Positions 59,223 through 64,000 of a stretch of DNA of 64,000 nucleotides are shown piece after piece. The stretch is from positions 43,821,357 through 43,885,356 of the forward strand of contig NC_088781.1 in NCBI RefSeq assembly GCF_958450345.1, given 5' to 3'. The first letter of the stretch is position 1. Each line of letters opens with the position of its first letter. The translations under genes and the position numbers were made by a program. The DNA is from Calliphora vicina. Lineage: Eukaryota > Arthropoda > Insecta > Diptera > Calliphoridae. The notes beneath the pieces are model-generated. The model was not told the origin of the DNA. It did not search any database and worked only from the letters and a program-made list of their open reading frames with translations.

Positions 59223-60474
59223 TTTATTATTAATCTCCCACTTATGCTAATTATTTAACCTTTAGTGCTAATTTAAATCCCCCTTTTATATAAACTTTAA
59301 ATATACAGGTGGGTTGTTTCAAGTTTATTTCATACATTTACCCATATATTATAATCTGCTACCCATATTTAAACAAGTAGTAAGTATTAAGACCCCAAAG
59401 GGGTCTTTTTGTCTATGATTAAAGGTAGGGTCGAAAGAGGGTTAAGCTTTAGCGCACACAAACACACACACGCACATAATCTCTCCCTCTCAGCCGAAAG
59501 TTAAGCACGAAATACAACAATAACTAAAACAAAAAAATGGTTAATATAACAAAAACAAAAAACAACTTCAATAGTACATACAACATGTTTAACACTCATA
59601 CTCGTATCTTATATTATAATGGCCTTAAGTTATATTTTAGTTAATTTACAAAAGATTTTAAATGGCTCTTTAATATCTTAAAATTACACATAATGAGGGT
59701 GTTTTAAAATTAAACAAAAGCACAAAATGTTTTTTTGTTTTATTTTATTTTTTTCGTAGTAGAGAGTGTGAGAGTGCGTGTGGTTGTGAGAATTATTTAA
59801 ATATACACATTAGCCAGGTAATTAAATTTTGTTTGGCCAAGACAACAAAAAAAAGAGAGATGTGTATTTTAGAAAACAAAAACAAAAAAAAAAAGACGGA
59901 AACTTTTTGTAGTGAATTTAGGAAGGAAATGATCTATTATGTATGAAGTGTTTTGTTGCCATTTTAACAGTTCTTGTTTGCTGGTAGTTTTTGTCAGTTA
60001 TCATCATCATCATTTCGCAGTTAAGTTAAGCTAGTCGCTGTGGCAAAGGTTTCTCGCCCAAGTGTTAATCATGATTTATTAGAGTTAATAGAAATTAGTT
60101 GCATACTTTTCTACAATATAGTATATTTGATCATTTATAATTAATGATAGAAAAAGTTTTATTTTGAAAGTAGGAGTTTCCATAAAAAGTTGGAGTATAA
60201 ATGCTATATTGATGAAGCTTTTAACATGGCCAAACCTTAACAAAGTTTAGCAAAGTGTAATTAAGATTAATTCATAGGTGTTAGAAGTTTAGGAGTTTAG
60301 ATAATACAATATTAAAAGATTTTACATAGAAAATGGAAGTTCATAAAGTTGAGAATTAAGTTTTACACTTTCTTGTTTGAAGTATATTCTTCTTAATACG
60401 AAACCGAAGTTCTCATTTACTTTGAAAAATTAAGTGTGCACTAAAACTATTATGAATCTACACAAATCTCAGTC
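59223..60474. other. AT-rich non-coding DNA
   Basis: CA repeats (59456-59474), A- and T-rich tracts, and ATC repeats (60002-60012). No domain recognised. Confidence 0.55.
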
Positions 60475-60525
60475 CAGATATCCAATGGTTACCCGCAGGT
60501 TGCGGGTTCGGTTGCCGCCATATAT
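60475..60525 (+). mobile_element. tRNA-derived SINE fragment
   Basis: GGTTGCGGGTTCGGTTGCCGCC (two bases broken here as GGTTGCGGGTTCG + GTTGCCGCC) is close to the B-box region of the SINEs at 4331 and 4598, with one stem mismatch. Only the B-box neighbourhood is visible. Confidence 0.5.
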
Positions 60526-60544
60526 TTTACCATTCACCAAGGTT

Positions 60545-61570
60545 AGGTTCCATGGACAGCCACTCGTCGAGCAGCTCAATTGGGTCCATTCAAAACTGAT
60601 CCCATTGTAGAATATTTTTAAAACGTCCGTTGTTTCCAAGATGAACCAACCAGATTCTCCGTGGAAGGAGTGGATGCGTCTTAGATTCATCCTTGATAGC
60701 TCATCTACACACGATAGGAATGGGTTTTCGAGGATATGTTCCCTCAAGTGTGTGACAGCCGGGCATTGGCATAATAGGAGGGACACAGTCTTCTACTCCA
60801 ATTATACAGTGTCCTGTAATAAATGAAACAATTAGCCTTATTTGCTCACGACGGAATTCCATAAGTAGATTCGTCCTGTCGGCATCATAAACGAGCCAAG
60901 TCGACCTCGCGATAATACAGATGAGTTCACCTGTTTTTAACAATCTCATATATTCTCTGCTGTACATCTTACATTTTGCAAAGGAGATCGCACCCCTTTC
61001 GGCCAATTCAACTGCTATACAATTACCCTGATTTCCATCGTCTCCAAGGACCCATATAAGTCTTATACTAGAGTGTCTCGCCATCTCATTTAGGAATACC
61101 GGTTATTCCTCGGTTAACCTAGATGTCGTGAAGGCACCCGCTATTCCGTTAACGGCAGTCTTGCATCAGTAAATATACATCTATCTGCAGACATTCGATA
61201 ATACCTCTGGCAATTGGATGCACGTTTAATAGCAGTAATTACCGCCTGAAGAGCAGTGCAGAAGTTTGGTAGCTTGAAGTAGAATTTTGTCGCGTAATTC
61301 TCTATCAAAAAAACTTCGAACGACCTCCTTTTGGAGCCATTCAGGGGGTACTAGTACGAGCAGCCATACATCTCCAGTCGGGATTATAATATGGAAATAC
61401 ATGTCAAAAAATGGTTTTGCGATGCAGTAACCGACATTGCTATGAATGTGTCCATAGTAATTCAGTATCTTAGATTGCTAAAGGTCCTTACCAAACCAAA
61501 GGACCTCTTCCAGTTTCACAGCAGAATTGAGATCCATTTGTATCACCATAAAATCAACTGGTAACCAGTT
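60545..61570 (-). pseudogene. RNase H-bearing LINE, 3' part (copy L3)
   Basis: Minus-strand relic of an I/LOA-like non-LTR retrotransposon, distinct in sequence from L1/L2. In coding order: SNVGYCIAKPFFDMYFHIIIP (around 61440-61380), resembling the conserved Cys...P...FD..F...IP linker before RNase H, then LPNFCTALQAVITAIKRA (second RNase H block, about 61270-61215). FTDARL follows where YTDSQ is expected, then MARHSSIRLIWVLGDDGNQGN (61084 on; the usual H of WV.GH is Asp here). A C-terminal cluster TGHCIIG...PIMPMPG, in a shifted frame LLLCQCPAVTHLREH, lies at about 60840-60740. The 3' end carries ATGGACCCAATTGAGCTGCT, also found at 9503-9545. Frameshifts are present. Confidence 0.72.
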
Positions 61571-61870
61571 TCAAATATTAAAAAGTGCTTTAGAATAGGG
61601 AGAACTTATAGCGCCTGTAATCAGTATCGCAATAGTCCTTAGAACTCGTTCAAAATCGCTAGATAAAAACTAAATATTAAGATTGAATCATTCGATTGTC
61701 AATAGATTTGGATATCGGAACTAAGTATCAATTACAATAACAACAGATTAAATAGCCTGTTGAAAGACGGTCTGTGGGAACCTAAAAATCTGAATTCATT
61801 CAAAACAATCCAAATCTGTCTAAGGTTGCTCGCTGTCGATTCACCATTTCTTTTGAAAGTCTGAAATACC
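61571..61870. other. unassigned sequence
   Basis: No motif recognised between the LINE and the SINE. Confidence 0.4.
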
Positions 61871-61945
61871 GGCGTCATGGTGTAGTGGTTAAAGTGCTTG
61901 CCTACAAAACCAAGCACCCCAGGTTCGATCCTTGGCAGAGGACGA
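61871..61945 (+). mobile_element. tRNA-like head of a second SINE family
   Basis: A box TGGTGTAGTGGTTAAAG (61878 on), a GTGCTTG...CAAGCAC stem, and T arm CCAGGTTCGATCCTTGG (61919-61935, five pairs). The acceptor halves pair over only three or four bases and the anticodon loop is ten bases, so it is not a working tRNA gene. The 3' boundary of the element is unclear. Non-coding sequence continues for several hundred bases and reaches an A run at 62459-62468. Confidence 0.65.
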
Positions 61946-62750
61946 AAAATTTAAATCATGGTTTTCGAGTTTTTAAAATTAACCTCCCTCTAAACAATCC
62001 ATCCAATGGAAAAGACGATAACATCATGGAAAAGGTCAGGCAGCCCGATACCCCCTTGGAGAAAAAAGGTAAGAATCAAAGATCAGCAAGGTTTCCCACC
62101 ACTACACCAAATACACAGAGGGCGTTGTTTCTAGGCGACGACAGATGGCAGCACCATTACCCTAGACCAATCATCTATAACAACAACCGATTAACGAAAC
62201 TGACACAAGGCAATAATAACAATCGATTGAATCCTTATGGCAACATCATACATGTATCCGAGGACCCGCTACAGCAGACCAATCACCTAACAATAACAAT
62301 GGGTCTACTGGCAACATAGTACATGAAGACACACGATACTCCAATAATTAGGACAGTGAAATTAGGACATGGGAAATATGCGAAAAACAACTGCAACAAT
62401 TCGTATAAGATGGAGAGGCTTTGTGAAAGCCAAATGCCCCCAAGTGTGGTAATGGACAAAAAAAAAATATTGTTTGAGTATGAATAGAGTATCGTGAAAG
62501 GGGATTTCGGATATGGAATATTTATGGATCATATCAATTACTATTTTATGCGTTAAACATAAGAATGAAGTCAGACCTTCATAACGTAAAATAAGCTGTA
62601 TTTATTTTTGTTTTCATGTATTAATAGGGTGCAAATCTAGCAATATGACGTTCTGAGGGCTGAAACAGTTGATTGTTTAATGCGACCAGACCAGTAAGAA
62701 TCCACATTATCGTAGTGGAAAGTGATTTGTAGTTGCCAGTAGATTTTTAA
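61946..62750 (+). other. possible SINE body or host sequence
   Basis: The frame 61885-62319 is open through the tRNA-like head into CAACAA-rich sequence. It gives an Asn-rich peptide without similarity I recognise and is not called a gene. The A run at 62459-62468 could be a retroposon tail. Confidence 0.3.
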
Positions 62751-62759
62751 TGCTTCTCC

Positions 62760-63160
62760 AAAGGCTTTTGGAAAACCAGATATCTATTATCTTTCCTTAT
62801 TGACGCCGAATGTGTCCACAATTTTTAAAGAAATAGAAATGATGCTTGCGCTATCCCAGTTTGATGTTTTTTGGGCCGGCATGTAAAAATTTTCAAGTCG
62901 AAATAGAGAGTCTTTCCTGTTCGTCAGGTACTTTTTATTTATCTCCAAAGGATTCTGCAAAACATGTTGTGACTTTCGGAATTTACTTTTTTTAAACCGC
63001 TCTAATACAATGCCCGGGTTTTCCAAAGTAATCGGTTTTTTTATTATTTGTGGAAACCATGTATGAAAGAAAACCCCAGACAGTCGTGAGCTGTTAAGTT
63101 TTGAAGATCCATCAACGTAAAGTTCCGAAAGCTCAAATGGCTTTCCATTGTAAATAATTA
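62760..63160 (-). pseudogene. unrecognised decayed coding-like region
   Basis: A frame of 79 codons (62787-63026) can be followed upstream as FELSELYVDGSSKLNSSRL and GVFFHTWFPQIIKKP (about 63140-63030) without a frame change after 63090. The non-repetitive, amino-acid-balanced reading over ~370 bp suggests former coding sequence. I do not recognise the family. It lies about 230 bp downstream, same strand, of the FFPENLG-family pseudogene and could belong to the same element. Confidence 0.35.
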
Positions 63161-63359
63161 CACTAGTTTACAAGGTTTTTGCTCATGAATTAAAACATAT
63201 GGGGATTTGTGTATTTAGGTCTTCTAACTTCGGAAAAAACATTTAAAAAATTCAAGGACGTCAAACTTTTGAGATATTTATTAAAAACGAAACATATAAA
63301 AATGTACATTAAATTAGGACAACAAAATTAAAAGTGAAGTGTTTAGTCCTCTTTTTATA

Positions 63360-63941
63360 ATTATTATAATCAACAGTAGTCTCATAGCATATTCTGATCC
63401 TAAAAACCTTGATAATTCCTCTTGAAAAACTTCAAATCTTGATGGAAACGCTCTCCATGTTCGTCACTCATGTGTCCGAGGTTTTCCGGGAAAAAATCCA
63501 CATGAGAATATAAAAAGTTAATTTTGAGGGATATATTTACACCCATCAGTTCGAAATTATGTAATAAATTCGCAACAATATCTTTGTAATTTTGACTTTA
63601 CTTATTCCCCAAAAATTCTTGAACAACAAGTTTAAAAGAATTCCGTGCTGCATTTTCAACATCGGTTAATAGGCACTCAAATTTGGTATCAACCAAATTT
63701 TTTCTTCTTTGAGGACCCGCAAATATCCCTTCTTTTAGTTTAGCCTCAGAAAGACTCGGGAACACGCTGCATAAATATTGAAATGCTGGCTTTGTCTTAT
63801 TTAAAGCTTTTACGAAATTTGTTAATGTAAATAAGCGTTTTGCAGTGTTTGTGTTATAGGAAAACCTCGATTTGACTGAATAATTTTTCCGCAAATAACA
63901 CAAAAATGGTCTGGGTTTATTTTACAATTCCTAGAAGACAT
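63360..63941 (-). pseudogene. broken copy of the insect FFPENLG/GERFHQD repetitive protein family
   Basis: Read on the minus strand from an ATG at 63941: MSSRNCKINPDHFCVICGKI opens with a CVIC zinc-ligand pair. After a frameshift, KAFQYLC-like sequence leads to LSEAKLKEGIFAGPQRRKN (about 63760-63700), ARNSFKLVVQEFLGN (63650-63604), an in-frame TAA at 63600, then YKDIVANLLHNFELMGVNIS (63588-63530). LKINFLYSHVDFFPENLGHMS then GERFHQDL follow, to about 63433. QG...DYC with two Trp-to-stop changes follows. From memory, this motif order belongs to a protein found in many copies in arthropod genomes and of unknown function, probably of transposon origin. The usual protein is several times longer. 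The middle is deleted between VKA and FQYLC. Confidence 0.6.
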
Positions 63942-64000
63942 TTTAAAATTGTTTTTACTTTAGAATTTTGTATTTAATAGCGATTTATTAACCTTTATCT
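63942..64000. other. window edge, AT-rich
   Basis: Too short to assign. It would hold the promoter side of the minus-strand pseudogene. Confidence 0.3.

Noticed and set aside
59390..59410. GACCCC-AAA-GGGGTC hairpin followed by T-run, like a bacterial terminator
   Set aside because: The surroundings are clearly eukaryotic with no gene ending here; treated as a chance short palindrome.
61885..62319. 144-codon Asn-rich open frame
   Set aside because: It starts within the tRNA-like SINE head and has low-complexity AAC-rich composition; no homologue recognised.

Overview
This looks like eukaryotic chromosomal DNA from a dipteran fly, probably a calyptrate (house-fly or blow-fly type). Three things suggest this. 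The DNA is AT-rich, with many A/T homopolymers, CA/GT, GTTT and CAACAG-type microsatellites. There is no dense coding sequence. Nearly every recognisable protein fragment belongs to an insect transposable-element family (mariner, Tc1, RNase H-bearing LINEs). The species is inference; no host exon was found that would fix it. The window is best read as the inside of a very large intron or an intergenic desert used as a transposon graveyard.

Layout. 1-4.3 kb: a mariner relic with a small nested insertion. 4.3-4.7 kb: two tRNA-derived SINEs in inverted orientation. 7.4-9.2 kb: a complex tandem array, then LINE scraps and a second mariner relic (10.8-11.4 kb). 13.6-15.0 kb: a decayed jockey-type LINE. 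15.35-15.95 kb: a tandem pair of palindromic MITEs. 17.9-19.0 kb: a 5'-truncated RNase H LINE. 22.4-24.2 kb: two dispersed repeats carrying (TA)n and (GTCY)n tracts (resembling dipteran mini-me), each sitting in one unit of a short tandem array. 27.1-29.4 kb: a mariner split by an RNase H LINE. 31.8-36.2 kb: a piggyBac-like relic, another mini-me-like repeat, a mariner scrap, a hAT scrap, a solo LTR and a broken transposase of a third Tc1/mariner lineage. 38-41.5 kb: more mariner, LINE, mini-me-like and transposase relics. 42.3-44.0 kb: a palindromic MITE next to a TTAA-flanked piggyBac-type non-autonomous element. 45.8-49.5 kb: a long degenerate tandem array. 51.2-52.6 kb: a nearly whole Tc1 element with one internal stop. 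53.1-53.5 kb: a transposase N-terminal relic. 55.4-58.2 kb: a second LTR copy, a hAT MITE with an 8-bp target duplication, and a palindromic MITE. 58.5-59.2 kb: mariner on the minus strand. 60.5-63.9 kb: SINE scraps, a minus-strand RNase H LINE and, at the right edge, a broken copy of an insect repetitive-protein family with an FFPENLG...GERFHQD motif.

No gene here appears functional. The closest to intact is the Tc1 transposase, which has one nonsense codon and a shortened N-terminal helix-turn-helix region. The value of the window is its transposon stratigraphy: who inserted into whom, target-site duplications still readable by eye, and two unusual decaying satellites. I found no new biological system and no host gene, RNA gene or CRISPR array that I can support.
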